This document shows positions 1-13,416 of a DNA stretch of 64,000 nt, piece by piece (position 1 is the first letter of the stretch; each line of letters begins with the position of its first letter). The notes beneath the pieces were generated by a model. The model was not told where the DNA came from and ran no database searches. It saw only the letters and a program-made list of their open reading frames with translations. The translations under genes and the position numbers were made by a program. The stretch is taken from assembly GCA_029379385.1 (NCBI GenBank), contig CM055617.1:8742001-8806000 (forward strand), given 5' to 3'. The DNA comes from Quillaja saponaria. Its lineage: Eukaryota > Streptophyta > Magnoliopsida > Fabales > Quillajaceae.

Positions 1-2700
1 AAATTAATCTATGATTCTAAGTTCTAAGATGATGTTCCGTTTCATAGAAGACCATGAATTATTTCTTGTTAAAATGATGTTCTATTATTACCAAAGACTT
101 TGAAACTCATGTGGTTTTTTTATTAATGACTGTCTTACAATGCATCTTATTAGAAACCACAAAACTACTTCTGGTTACTCCACAAGTCTTTTAACAGTTT
201 AACGATTAATCATGCAGCAGAGCAACTACACGGCTACATTATAAATATACTAGCATGATATGCCACTTTGAATTTAGAACTCTCCTATTTTAATCAAATA
301 AGGAAAAATGGGGGCATCGTGTGAGCAAGAACTCATGCAATGTTCCTATGCCATCTGCCAACCCCATTCCCTAACCAAGTATCAGGCCTTGTAATCTTAA
401 ACACAAAGACAGGTGAGAACTTACAGGAGCAACACCTCAAGCCACAAAAAGAAATGCACTTATATAGATTGAAGTGGTTTGATACTTTTCTTCCATATCC
501 ATCTCTGTTCCTTAGAAATGAATCTGGAATTTCATCACCCAAAGACAATAGACATTCTACCAGTAAATTCAAAAGGACCATATATATATGGAACATAGAA
601 AATTGGATTGGTAGCATGAAGTTCAATTATCATATACATTCATCAGCAAGAAAGGGTCAATATGACATGGGAAATGGGAACATAGCTATGTAAAACAAAG
701 AAGTTCAAACTTGGAGCAGCTATAAAACAATAACACCAAACATAAATCTCAAAAAATTAGATTCAGCTCCATAAGTCCTCACAAAAAATAGTTGCTATTG
801 TCCATATGGACTCTCTTTCTCCACTCTATCTTTTCCTAAGGATACACTTTCTACCAAACCTTTCACACCCCCTTCTTTCTGTATCACCTTATTGCAAATG
901 ATTTTTGGTCTTCTTGTCCTCTGAGGTCCTCCTATTTGGATTTTCTCATCCTTCTGAACTGGGCAATGCATCTCCGTTGACCATATTAACCATCTTAGAA
1001 GATTCTCCCTTATTTTATATTCAAAACAAGCTAGTCTACACTTTCATTTCACCAAACAACGTCACTTATTATCTATTTTCATTAGCATTCCAATATCTAC
1101 AACATTCTTCCTTTTAAAAAAAAATATGTCTATTAACGGCCCAACACTTGGTACCATTAAGCACAGTGGGGATGATGCATCCTACAAATTTTTTCCTTAG
1201 ATATTCGAGGTAATTCCTTGACCACATCGAAATCCTAACATACTCTTCTATCTCATCGAACCAGCCATAATTCTGTGAGAAACATCCTCTTTTATATGAT
1301 CACCACTTAAAATAATAATACAAGTTGGTACTTGTCCTTCAATCTCCACTACAGAAATGTTTCTTCCTCTTGACGTGGAACAGATTAGGACAGTGGTGGT
1401 TTTATGATTTCAGAGTTTGGGTTTGTGTGGAAAGGATTTAGGGATGGAAAAATGGATAATTTGAATAAAAAGGGTGGCTGGAATTAAAATTCCAGTTGAT
1501 GGGAACTCTAGGCAAGAAAAATAAAGGTTTTTGGCAGCTAGGGATAGGGTTTTAGATAGGGTAAAGGCAAGGAGAGGAATTATGCAAGGGTGTGTGGTTT
1601 GTATTGGTAATAGGAAGGTATTGTTGTTTGGGAATGAAAAGGAAAGAGAAAGAAGTTTACATAGATGTTTAGAAGATGCAAACAGATGCTGACAAAGAAG
1701 ACCGAGGAGAAGATGATAGAGACAGAACCTACATGTTACCAGAGATCGCTACCTAGGTAGCGATTTCTCGAATTGGTATGTTCAATCCGAAACGAGGATC
1801 ACTATTGATTTGGAACAACACTTTTGGCGTTCCGGTCGTTCCAATCATAAACTCAAAGAATGCAATAGAAGAGAAATAAAAAATATAATTCAACAAAAAA
1901 AAAATTATTTTGGGGATGGAAAAAAAAAATAGATATATGTAAAATTGGTGTAGGAGATATAAAAATAGTTTAGTTGGTATGTTTAATTATCTAAGAAAGT
2001 ATTAATGATAATATATATGTATATATAAAAGAAATTATAACATGTGATGTGATCCTAGAAAGCGTTTTTTGTTTGGGATCAACTTATTTCGTTCCCACTA
2101 ATCAATCTGAAGAAACCTATCCCACCATAGCACGTTTCGGGGTACATAACGTTCCACATTCCCATTCCCGTTCCCATTCTGCGTGCTGCATCGATCCGCG
2201 TACGAGGTAACATATGACAAAACACAAGAACCACTTGCCACATACTTGAACACTAATTATCTTATTCTCAAAACTAAATTCTTTTAAGTACAAGAGCTTT
2301 ATTTATAGATTCTAAAAGAACTATTTTTCCTAGTAGGCCTAAGAGTCAAATAGGAAAAATAAATAACATAACTTGCAAGGCAAGAAAAGACACCTAGCAC
2401 TCTTAAATCCCTAATAATATAAAACCCAAAACATGACTGAAAATAAAAATACTATGCAGGACTGAGAAATTGAGAACTACCCCTGGACATTGAGAACAAA
2501 ACAAAGAACTCTTCAACCAAAAAGAAAAGTAAACACTATGTAACTCTAGACCACTAATAACTAGATCTTCGAATTATTGAACTAATCTAAAAAGACATTG
2601 CACATGAGCCCCACGAAATGAATTCTAGATCTAAAAGTTCTAGGGATGTTCAATCCAGCATCTCATCCATGCTTCGCCACTTCTATCATTGCTAAATGTA
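1..2700. other. Intergenic, no supported gene
   Basis: No reading frame here resembles a known protein or joins through convincing splice sites into a gene. Short open frames at 333-693 on both strands lack family motifs. The stretch is AT-rich, with a perfect palindrome near 1750. It could be intron or distal UTR of a minus-strand gene whose first exon might lie near 6.5 kb, but the sequence does not establish that. Confidence 0.5.
1745..1764. repeat. 20-bp perfect palindrome
   Basis: The sequence equals its own reverse complement over 20 bases, with arms ATCGCTACCT and AGGTAGCGAT and no loop. The neighbouring bases 1743/1766 also pair. It could be a protein-binding site, a transposon relic or chance. 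Confidence 0.8.
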
Positions 2701-2794
2701 CACCGGAGCCTCCATGTATTTGGTTTTAGTCCAAAGTAACCTAAGCCCCTAGATTTCTGGAGTTGATCCCATTATTATAGAGAACAAGTAACCC

Positions 2795-2900
2795 CCATCT
2801 CTCAGCAAGGATAATATCATCTACAAAAAGCATGCAGCAAGAGACCTCATCCTGAATATGTCTAGTAAGCTCATCCATATATAACGAGAATGAAAGCACT
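2795..2900 (-). mobile_element. LINE reverse-transcriptase fragment
   Basis: The minus strand encodes a short segment containing MDELTRHIQDE followed by CMLFVDDIILAE. This matches the region around the catalytic Y/F-x-DD box of plant LINE reverse transcriptases. The same motif recurs, more decayed, in the larger LINE relic at 3.9-5.4 kb. No element ends are visible, so it is a dead fragment. Confidence 0.65.
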
Positions 2901-3917
2901 GAAAGAAGATCTTTGGTGTAGGCATATATCTTTTGACTTTGATTCCTTATAGTTTGACTTTTCCTTCTGTATAGAGTCAAAACCTATACCTATTATCTGA
3001 ATTTGTAGTACATTTCTTTCTATAAATCATATAATTTTCAAAAAACACTGAAAGGATCATAAGTTCATAACCTTCACACACAAAATGTATGTGTCATAAG
3101 AAATAATAATAAACAATATCAGATTATCAAGAAGTTTTTTTGACCCTTCCAGAGAAGCAGAGGTAGTTGCTAACTTCTAAAATGATCTGACCTTCAGAAA
3201 TAGATCATCCAATATTTCTTTAAAATAGTAGATCAATTGAAAACAGAGATATATATAAACATATATAATAAGGTCTTGTCACATACTTCATTCCTTAACT
3301 CATTACCAAATTGCATCACACTGTATTCATAGAGCTTCACGTATCTGCAACCCTATATTCAAGATTGTTCTTGCTTTATAACCAGTGGCATTCCCCGTAG
3401 TACAATCATAACTTTTTGCTTCCTACCCTCTGACAAAAGTTCTATTCCATAAATAACAAGACTCATAAAAGGGAATGCAATTTATTACAACAGAGGAATA
3501 GTTAACATGCACCTAATAATTTGAAACATCATTCAAGCATTGAAAATCATGAGAATATATCCATTCAGACCAACTTAATCTATCGATATAAACTGTCAAG
3601 AGGCTTCTCACTCCACAGCCGCAATTACCCTTACCATGGTCCCATTCAAAATCTCAAATAATATTAATTCCCCCACCCCAACCGAACATAATGGGCTTTT
3701 CACAACAGCTCACAAGGAGAAATTTTGATTTTAAATAAAATGAAATGTTTCATTTAGACGATTCTTTCACCTTTTTTTTCTTTTTGAATTTTCTGAAGAC
3801 ATGTAAAAGAAAATATAGATGAAAATGAGGTTAACATTTAAATTCAAAGAAATGAGTCTCCTAGATTTCTTCAATATCTAGTACAACTAATATGACTGCA
3901 TGAGATGACTAATTTAA

Positions 3918-5365
3918 CTCAACTCAACTCAACTAAGCCTTAAATCCCAAACTAGTTGGGGTCGACTATATGAATCTTTTTTCTCTATTCGCATCGATCT
4001 GAGACAATATTTTTAGTAATCCCTAGAGTAGTCATATATTTCTCAATGACTGTCCTCCATGTAAGTTTCAGTCTCTCCTTATCACATCTAACACCTGACA
4101 CATGTACCAAGTCACCTTTCTTAACTACTACGTCTATTGGCTAACGTTGGATATGTCCAAACAAACGTAGGCGATTCTCCCTCATTTTCTCTTTAATAAG
4201 TGCTACTTCCACCTTCTTATGGATCTCCTCATTCTTTATTCTATCATTTCTTGTATGTCCAGTCATCCACTTTAACATTCTCATTTTGGCTACTCCCATC
4301 TTATGCGAGTGTTGCTTCTTAACTGCCCAACATTCAATACCATATAGCATAATTGGTCTCACTGTCATCCTGTAAAATTTTTCTTTTAATCTATTCGGGA
4401 TTTTAGGATCACATAAAACTCCCTAGGCACTTCGCTACTTCACCTACCCTACCTTGATCCTATAGGTTTATATCATGCTCAATTGCGCCATCTTTTTGTA
4501 TAAATGAACCTAAATACTTAAACACATCCTTTGTAAGGATTGTCTGACCGTCCAATATTATTTCATTCGGTCCTCCTCTAGTTTCACTGAAATCGCACTC
4601 CATGTACTCATTTTTTGTCCGACTCAATCTAACACCGTTAGATTCTATCGCGTTCCCTCCACATTTCTAATTTGGAATTTAAACCTTATCTAGTTTCGTC
4701 TACCAACACGATTTCATCGACAAATAACATGCACCATGGAGCCCTATCTTGAATATTATAGATAAGTTCATCTATAACTAAAGCAAATAGGTAAGGGCTT
4801 AAGGATGAACCTTGGTAAACACCTATCGTGATCAAAAACTCTCTAGTCATACCATCTATGGTCTGCATCCTAGTCATTACTCTCTCATACATATCTTTAA
4901 TAACTTCTACTATTTAGTTAGGACTTTCTTTTTTTAAATATCCACCACAAGACTTTTCTTGACACTTTATCATACGCTTTTTCTAAATTAATAAAGGCCA
5001 TGTGAAGATCCTTTTTCTTTTTCTATATCTTTCCATTAATCTCCTAAGTAAGAAAATAGCCTCCATTGTAGATCTTCCTGGAATAAAGCCAAATTGACTA
5101 TCAGAAACTAGAGTCTCATTCCTAAGCCTACGCTCAATCACTCTCTCCCACAGCTTCATTGTATGAACTTATAAGTTTTATTCCTCTATAATTCGTACAA
5201 CTTTGAATATTCTTTCATTCTTATACATAGGAATCAACGTACTCTTAATCCACTCATCGGACATTTTCTTGGTTACTAAAATCTTGTTAAAAAGATTTGT
5301 AAGCCAATTATTCCAATATCTCCTAGACATCTCTAAACTTCTATTGGTATATCATCCAAATATAA
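3918..5365 (-). mobile_element. RTE-type LINE relic, 5'-truncated
   Basis: Reading the minus strand, fragments in different frames line up as one reverse transcriptase. They run from DDIPIEVW...MSDEWIKSTLIPMYKN (about 5360-5210), through SDSQFGFIPGRSTMEAIFLLRRLMER (about 5110-5020, interrupted here) and the catalytic region MLFVDEIVLVDE (about 4700), to the C-terminal segment MTVRPIMLYGIECWAVK and ENRLRLFGHIQR (4368-4141). The catalytic box reads VDE instead of ADD, and frameshifts and stops abound, so it is inactive. The 3' end, at low coordinates, is a short tandem repeat of the AGTTG type rather than poly-A, as in RTE-clade elements. The adjacent block about ctaagccttaaatcccaaac is a common plant RTE 3' tail, and it recurs in the DHHA1 introns. 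Confidence 0.8.
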
Positions 5366-5634
5366 AACGAAATTTAAATAATAAAAAATACAAGAAGAAA
5401 GTTCTTGAATAAAAAATTTGACGAAATAATAAGTCACATATTTCAATAATTTTGGAAAAGCTAAATATATTTTACCTTCTTTGCTCTTAAATTCATTTAG
5501 ACAAAACCACTATGAACAAAACATTAACGACTTCCAGACAACATGAGATTCAGTTTAAATGAAATTCAACTTGCCTCATGTTATATATGTCCATCAAAAG
5601 CAGATAAGTGAAGCCTTGATCCATATAATCTCTA

Positions 5635-6085
5635 GGGTCTACTTGGATAGAGGGGGAATGGAGGGAAAGGGAAGGAGATGAGAGGGTTCATACCATTTTC
5701 CTTAGTTTAGGAGTTTCTTTTTAAGAAGAGGGAGACATGTACCTGATCCAAATTCTTTCAAAACCCATTTTTTAATTACTCCAAATTAGGAGGATTTGGA
5801 AGGAGGTAGAAGATATATTATAATCTTTGCATGTTATGACTGCTATACCTAAATTTTTTTATTTAATACTTACAAATATTTAAATAAAATATTTTAAGAA
5901 CGTAATTGTAAAATTATTCAATAATATTTCCTCTCTTTTCCTTTTTCCACTTTCCTCGACTCCAAAAAAAAAAAAAAAAAAATTAACTTATCCTTTCTCT
6001 GCTCTTATTTTAGTTTTTTAAACTCCCAGGAGAAAGGATAAGTGCAATTCTTTTCTCCGCTCTCCTCTACCTTCCGAATAGACCC
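5635..6085. mobile_element. MITE-like element with terminal inverted repeats
   Basis: The left end GGGTCTACTTGGATAG and the reverse complement of the right end (GGGTCTATTCGGAAGG) match with few differences. The inverted similarity continues inward through purine-rich GGAGGGAAAGGG-like sequence. The interior is AT-rich and non-coding. At about 450 bp this fits a non-autonomous DNA transposon. I could not identify a clean target-site duplication, so the superfamily is left open. Confidence 0.6.
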
Positions 6086-6314
6086 TTGGTGCACAAAGAA
6101 ATCAATCTTCAAATATACCATTATGAAACAAAATCCAAAAACCAAAACACGTTTGAACCTAATAAATGAGGTTGCACCAAATCATAGAACAGTAACATAA
6201 AATAAAAATAATAATGTTATGCTACCCTCAACATCTTCACGCAATTCAAAAACCAATACAGTCATAACAACTACAATAATACACTAAAACAAAGAAAGTG
6301 TAATACCTGAAATC

Positions 6315-6570
6315 GATAAGAAATCAAACAAATATCCATTTTCTGATGCAATTCTTTTCCGTTTCAGTTTGTCACGGATTGAGGCGAGCTCGAACAGCCA
6401 TTACATAAAAACCAAAACCGACGGCGAAAATATGTTTCAGGAAAGCGTGGAATGGAGGGAACGCCATGAGAAGACGACGGAGATGAGGCGGAGAAGTAGA
6501 AAACGAAGAGCGATAAGGGAATGAGGACGAGGAAGGAAGATGATGGAGCAAATGAGACTTTGGCAAGATT
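6315..6570 (-). other. Possible first exon or small ORF
   Basis: Going left on the minus strand, a GC-richer island starts with an ATG at 6566. It encodes a 64-residue frame rich in Ser, Pro and His, with a hydrophobic stretch near its end (FLKHIFAVGFGFYVMAV), then a stop. It is followed by a strong splice donor (TTTCAG/GTATTAC) at about 6313-6314. The composition contrasts with the AT-rich surroundings, as a 5' UTR or first coding exon would. I do not recognise the peptide and found no convincing downstream exon. Confidence 0.25.
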
Positions 6571-6599
6571 CCAAACGCACTTATGTCTTAGCTAAAAAA

Positions 6600-7774
6600 T
6601 AAAAACGCGTTTATGTCGAATAAAAAAATCGTAGAGTGGTAGAGAGAAAGAAATATCTAGGCCACACAAACGTAACAGGTGATTAAATTAATCATAGAAT
6701 ATGGATTTTCTGCACGCGAAATTAGACTCCATGGCTACAGTTGGACAGCTGTTGAGTGTTGAGCAATGGCGCTTGGGATATTGGAGAAAATGATACAAGA
6801 AATTGATGATTTGCTTCCCTCAATTGCAGAAGTTCACGTTTTTTATATTTTTATTTTACTTGTATTATACTTGCAAATTAACGTTAGGTAATCAATTTAC
6901 TGTGAGAAATCTTACTGTTCTGCTTCAAAAATAAGAGTGGAATTTATATTTTCAAATTGGGATGACTGGATTAATTATTTGCTTCCAAGAGTGATGATTA
7001 GATTAATGTTTAGATAAATTAAAATTTTCATAAATTTTTTCATTTTGTCATGATAACTATCAAATTAAATAGAATAAAAAATCAGTCAAATTATGCATAA
7101 TTTGACCCAACACATCCGTTAAATTTAAAACAATACAACTTGTAACAAATGAAGTTTGGAATAGAGATAGTTGATATATTTAGTACTTTATGTAATTTTA
7201 TATATTTTGAAAACTATAAGCTTTAATGTATTTAAATAATAAGTAAATAGTCATATTCTTATTGATTTATTATGTAATGTCTCATAAATTGATGAAGAGA
7301 CAAACAATTATTAGAAAATATATATTAACCTATAAATTACACTAGAATTACGAATTTTTTTGATTTAGCAATTAAGTGTATCACATCAATTTATGCATGT
7401 CATGTCATCTACATCGAAACAATATAATATATGAATTTTTACTTATCGCTCCCAATAAAAATTGAATATAAAAAGTCAATAAAGAAATGCATATTTTTTT
7501 TTCCGTATATTAACACGAATTGATATACACATTAATGATATATCAACACTGATATGTCTGTATATGAATATGTTAAAATGGCGATAAAGGATGATTTTGA
7601 AATCTATCTGTAATATCTTCTATACTATTCTAAATGAGAGAAATCTATTATGATCTCTTACTATATATTGATATTAGTCTCCTGTACGCAAATGCACGTG
7701 TATCTGTATATATTTTATCATAATTTAATTTTTTGAATTAATTCAATTTGATAAAAATATATTTATCTTCTATA
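6600..7774. other. AT-rich intergenic stretch
   Basis: No gene seen. Around 7619 there is a sequence beginning TCTATACTATTCTAAATGAG. It resembles the 5' ends of the Helitron-like elements that follow, but no matching 3' end was found. Confidence 0.5.
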
Positions 7775-8040
7775 TCTATATTATTTAAAATAAGACGACT
7801 CTTGTAATCTCTTATTATATAAATGCACATATTTAAATTATTGAAAACATAAAATTAATTAATAAAATCCATCCAAACAGTAATCTCTACTTTCCTATTC
7901 TCATACTCTTTCTCACCCCTCCCACCCTCTTACTCTCTCTCACCCTTTCCCTTCTACTTTCTCCCACCCTTTTAATATATAAATATTTGTTTATCAAATT
8001 AAATTAAGATAAAATATATACAGTGCATGCAGACAACTAG
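7775..8040 (+). mobile_element. Short Helitron-like element
   Basis: It starts with TC after an A (TCTATATTATTTAAAATAAG) and ends in CTAG before a T, preceded by the small palindrome TGCATGCA. These are Helitron-type termini, with no target-site duplication and insertion between A and T. The 5' end resembles that of the neighbour at 8161. It is non-autonomous, with no coding sequence. Confidence 0.5.
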
Positions 8041-8160
8041 TATACTAAAATGGTAGGAGAGAGTATGAGGGAGGGTGAAAAAAAGTAGAAAAGTAAAGAG
8101 GTTATTGTTTGATAGTTATGAATTTTTTTAAGTAATTTAAAATTTATATTTATATTTATA

Positions 8161-8803
8161 TCTATACTATTCTAAAAGCGAAAATACCTCATGGTCTCTT
8201 ATATAAATTAATTAATTTTAAACTAAATTAAATCTATATTATTCTAAAAATAATTTAAAAAGTTAGATTTCTATTATAATAACTACCCGTTACCCCCGAC
8301 ACTCGTATACCAACTCCAACTCATTCATATTTAATATAATAATTACTAATATCAACTTCACTCACACATTAACTCTTATTTACATTTTTAAATAGGACTA
8401 CAAAATTTAAACACAACACTTTTTTTATATTAAAAACAAATTATTAAATATGTGCCTAAGCACGTATATGTAATTAATATATTATATATTAAGAGATTGT
8501 AAGGAATTTATGATTTTTATAATGAGATAAAAGATATTAAATTGAAAGAGTTTTTATCTAAATTTTAATTTTCTAATAACTACTAATTTTTTATTCCACT
8601 CACCTATTTACTCTCACTAAAATAAATTAAGATTCCACTCACCAACTTTCTGTCACTAGAATAAATTAAGACATTATTTTAAACTTCTTACCGTTTTCTA
8701 CTTTTTCACAACAGTTATCAAAAAAAAAAAAATTATAATGTTTTTAACAAAAAAGAAATTAAAAAAACCTTTCAGGACGTGCACATTCACGTGATGAGAC
8801 TAG
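8161..8803 (+). mobile_element. Non-autonomous Helitron
   Basis: The 5' end is A/TCTATACTATTCTAAAAGCG. The 3' end has the stem ACGTG...CACGT followed seven bases later by CTAG/T. That is the terminal hairpin plus CTRR signature of plant Helitrons inserted between A and T. The interior is AT-rich and non-coding, and a second copy of the 5' motif near 8222 suggests nesting. Confidence 0.65.
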
Positions 8804-10433
8804 TATCATTACATTGTTGAATGTAATGTGTCCATAAATTTTAAAGCCTTTTTGAATGTGCATCTACAATATTGATACATCAACATATTTAAAATTTAAT
8901 ATTTAATTATAGGATAAATTATATTTTTCATTTTTATAATTTAAAAAAGTTAAAATTAATAATTCAAAGTTTCAAAATCTAGCTAATATAGTCCATGTTA
9001 TTATCTTTTGTCTTATTTAACTTAACAAAAATGATGTGGACTATATTTGAGACACATGCTTTGATATCATAGTTTTAAAATTAATGACTAATTATTATTT
9101 TATATATTTTTCAAAATTAAATAATATTTTATTCTAGACAGTTGACATGTCATATTTTTATTTGACAATGTAAGGTTATGTTAATCTATATCATTTTTCG
9201 TTAAGTTAATTTGGATGAAAAATGACAACATGAACTATATTGACTTGATTTTAAAAATATGTGTTATTAACTTTTTAACCAAACTGAATTTTAGTATAAA
9301 AATAAAAAATATTTTAGCTTTAATTATATTAAATCTATTGTGTTAATTAAGATTAATACGAACATGTAACATAAAATTAATTTGGAAGGAAGATAGTTGA
9401 AATTTTGAGATTTATCCGCTTATTATTTTATATAGCTATTCTAACAAATATTTATTAAAACTAAAAATTGAACTGATGATGTAACAGGAATGTTTGTCAA
9501 CATAAAATTCATTAGAAGAAATTGATTTACCAGTATATATCAACAATTTAAACGTCATACCTTTTATTTATTTACAGTGAAATAGTCACGAACAAGTAAA
9601 TCGCTACTATCTATAACGATTGGCAATAAAATATTTTTAATTTCTTAAAGATTTACAATAAAATTTTATAAATAATGTTTTGAAGGGTGTTTTAAAGTAC
9701 TTATTTAAATAAATACAATAATTATACAAATTAAAAATAAAAATTTATGTATAAAAAATAATTAAATATTAGTTATTATTATAAATATTTTTTATTTTTT
9801 ATAAACACGAGTAAAACGTGGCCGGGCCACCCCACATATTATGGGGGTGAGATTTATGGGCACCTTCTCCCATAATTTCATGGAACTATCCTCTTCCAAC
9901 ATACGGTTAGCCAACCAACCAGTCGCTTGTTAGCTTTCCAATACGTGCGATGACCTTGGACCCCCAATCTCTTGTCAACAACACTTAGCTAACAAAGTTT
10001 TTATTTATAAGTTGGAAAATATTTACTAACATATAAACCGTTAGAGTGACAAACAGTTTAATGTAAAAAATCTACATAAATATCTATATTATATATAAAA
10101 TAGTTTTCAAGAGATAATCTTTTAATTTTTAATTTTACTCTTTATACTTAATAAAATTTTAATATTATCACACTTTATTGATATTTAGAGTTTGAATAAA
10201 ATTGAAATTTTAAAACTTAATATATTTCTTATTAAATTATTAGAGTTCTAATATTAATTATTTTCTTTATTTCAAAAATTTGTATATGTTTAGAGAAATT
10301 GAAAATTTTAAAACTTAATAGATATATAATTAAATTGTTAGAGTTTTGTTCTAATATGAATTGTTTTCTTTTTTTCAAAACTTCCTAATAGTTTTAAAAT
10401 TGCCTAATTATGTTATATATAATTATATTTTAA
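8804..10433. other. AT-rich intergenic stretch
   Basis: No gene or RNA seen. The only long reading frames are short and lack motifs. A GC-richer patch at about 9815-9965 is not recognised. Confidence 0.5.
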
Positions 10434-11944
10434 TCTATACTATATATAAAAGTGGCTTAATAGAATAATTTTTTGATTTTCTTAAATACCCTTATGAGTT
10501 TTTAATATTATATAATTACTTTTAGTTGTTATTTTGTTACAAATAAACTTTTTTTTTTAGTTTTTCTCTATTTTAATATCAATAGAATTGTAATTTTTTT
10601 ATAACTATTTTATTTTTTTTACATAGTACATTGGCAAGCTTGGAATTATTCATCTAACCATAATTGTTTAGTTTATTCCACCATAACCATAACTTCCTAT
10701 TTACTTTTTTTATATCTACCTCCATGTTTATATACTCTTTTTGTTTTTTGTTTTCGGCAACTTCTTCATGTTTATATACTCTTTTTGTTTTTGTTTCAAG
10801 GGAGAATATATATTAAACAGTGCAAAGGAGGATTGGAGGGAGGCCATGATCATGATTGTGATCACGAGGTTCGGTACTGATGTCTATAGACTATCATCAT
10901 TACTAAAAACCATATATATACATATTATTCTCATGCAAAATTAGGCATGACATGGGCCAAGATGATTCTGAAAGATAAAACATAGTTAATTCATATATAT
11001 ACTGTTGTTATTGATTTTGTTCATCCTTTTATTTATTATTATCTTATCTTCTTGTCATAATCAAAAATTACGAGTCTAATTAGGAGTAATTAATTAGTAC
11101 TCCATTATCTTTGATATGGCTAATGTCTTTTTTATGTATTTATAATTTTTTAATTATTTATTTGACAAGTGCCATTTAATTACTATGGAGGCTCATACAT
11201 AATCATTTGATATCTTTATATTATATTAAGATTTACATAAATATCTATTGTGTTTTTTTGGTAAGTCATTGTATTGTATTTATTATATGTGTTTTAGAGC
11301 CTAATGAAGAGCAACATAAAATAAAATATATTTCTATCTGCAAGTTACAAAAACTAATTATGCTGAGGTATATTGCTTCCACATTTATAGATTTATTACT
11401 TCTACAATTTAGTTTTGTACATTTATTTACTCTTATTTTTCATTTTTTATTTCACAGGGAACAAAAATAAAAACTATAATGTTTAATGAAGTTATAGAAA
11501 AGTTAAGTATGAGTATTGAGAGTAAGAGTACTTTTATTATTGCTAATGGCAAAGTAAAAGCCATCAATAAAATAATATCAAAATGTTAATAATCATATTG
11601 ACTTAGTATTCAATGAAGAAACACAAGTAATCAAAGTATAACCAAAAAGTATGATTCAAAATGTCTCTTATGAGTTTCTAACTTTTAAATATAAAGGTGG
11701 TTTAGTAAAAAAAATTACTTTCTTCTTACTATTACATAAATACTTATGAGTTGTTATTTTGCTTCAAATAGACTATTTCTTTATTTTATTTATTCTCTAT
11801 TTTAAAATTAATAAAATTATAATTATTTTGGTTAATATATATAATTAATATGGTGTATTATTTTTATAAACTATATATATATATATATCATAAATATGAT
11901 TCACGCAAGAATCACGAATAATGCGTGTGTCATAAAAGTTAATA
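10434..11944 (+). mobile_element. Helitron-like element, 1.5 kb
   Basis: The 5' terminus is A/TCTATACTATATATAAAAGTGGC. The 3' region carries the hairpin CACGCA...TGCGTG (near 11902-11926), followed by CATAAAAGTTAA/T. Both ends are shared with the minus-strand element at 16302-17448, whose termini are set by an empty site. The interior has a 21-bp direct repeat (catgtttatatactcttttt) near 10722-10785. It also has a less AT-rich block at about 10800-10970 that might be captured host sequence, though no protein was recognised. Confidence 0.55.
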
Positions 11945-12339
11945 TATATACATATTCATATATAATTATATTATCTGTAATAAATAGTTATAAATAGAAA
12001 ATAACCATGAAATATGAAACTTCAAAAAATCAATATTTTATATTATGTAATTAAATTTTTTTATTTCCTTTTTGTTTTGGGTCAACTCCCTTATTTATTT
12101 TTTTCTTAGTTAATTCCCCTAATTTAATTTCTTAGTCAAATTTCCTTCTAAATTAAAGTAAGCCTCTCAATTTTCTTTAATTTAATAATTTTAAAATTTC
12201 TTATCTTGTAAATGCATCTATATTAATATAGAAAAAAAGTCATATTTATACATCTTTACATAAAAAAAATTAAAATAAATAAAAAGATAGATCATCCTAC
12301 AATTGATTGAAAATAGACTCAAACATTTAAAATAATTCA

Positions 12340-12750
12340 TCTATATATATATATATATATATATAATATTCTAAAAGCTACAACACCCTTATATATATAT
12401 ATTTTTGCTTTAACTATTCTTTTTACCAAAAACTGTTCTACAATACCCTATATTTATAATTTCTTGTTCTTTAAAGTTAAGGGTATTTTTACCAATATAG
12501 TATATTTGAAAGAAAAAAATCTCCCTTCTTTAACTTCTTAATTCTTATTTATTTTTTAATTTTATATAAAAATAAATAAAAACCCAAATTTATATACAAA
12601 AAATTAAAAATTAATTAATTAGAAATCTATTAATTCATAATTTTTTTTAAATAATTACTTTCTAATTAAAACAACTTATATATAATTACTTAAAAAGTGT
12701 ATATATAAAAAGCCTCTAAATCCTCGCGTAAGCGTTTGTGACGAGCGTAG
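12340..12750 (+). mobile_element. Candidate short Helitron-like element
   Basis: It begins A/TC followed by an (AT)n run and TATTCTAAAAGC, resembling the other Helitron-like 5' ends in the window. A GC-richer end with CGCGTAAGCG and GCGTAG/T lies at about 12724-12751. The terminal tetranucleotide is GTAG rather than CTRR, so the call is tentative. Confidence 0.35.
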
Positions 12751-13415
12751 TAAATTAATATATATCTTGTTCACGTCAATAAACCTTTTTCAAGAATACA
12801 TAAATGCATGTTGATGGTCGGTCAATCAACATTAGGTGAATCCTTAACATTAAGGTTTAAATTCATTGATTAATAATCAAGATGGTTACAACTTATAAAG
12901 TTTTGTGTATGTTTGCATTTAAAAAGGTCTATTATTTTTATTGAGCTCGTAATATTGAATATTCTTAAAGGAAATTGTGGTTAATAAAATTTTTATAAAT
13001 GTTTTAGTCCAACACACCTAAATTCACATAAACACCACTAAACAAAAAAAAAAAAATAATAATAAAATAAAAATGGAGCAATGGTTTTTCATAAATGTTT
13101 GCCAATGTATAAATCAAAAAACAAATTACAATTGATATATATATTAGAGGCAAAATAATCGTCACTGTTGCTACTAGTTTTAGACTTGAATTTCAGGATA
13201 ATAGGATATTATTAATGTTTAGTTCAGTGATATTGTGATTTTTGAGATACACTTTATTTTTTTGACTATCTTAGAACTGTATTTAAAAGTCATACTAATA
13301 ATACTATTTAGTAAAATAACATAAAACTGCTCAAGTAGTAAATAATAAATTAAGATTGTTTGATAATATTGTTATTTTATTGAAAGATAATATTATATTA
13401 ATTTAAATTTTTTTT
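12751..13415. other. AT-rich sequence upstream of DHHA1 copy 1
   Basis: No gene seen. It should contain the promoter of the DHHA1 gene that follows, but I cannot point to a clear TATA box. Composition changes abruptly near 13415, which suggests inserted AT-rich material close to the gene. Confidence 0.4.
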
Positions 13416-13416
13416 A

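Noticed and set aside
340..693. Open frame of 117 codons on the plus strand, overlapped by 97 codons on the minus strand.
   Set aside because: No motif, no splice context, and both strands open over the same AT-rich stretch, as expected by chance.
12340..12365. (AT)n tracts here and at 16279, 36687 and 46409, considered as possible arrays or CRISPR-like repeats.
   Set aside because: Simple microsatellites with no spacer structure; the genome is a plant nuclear genome.
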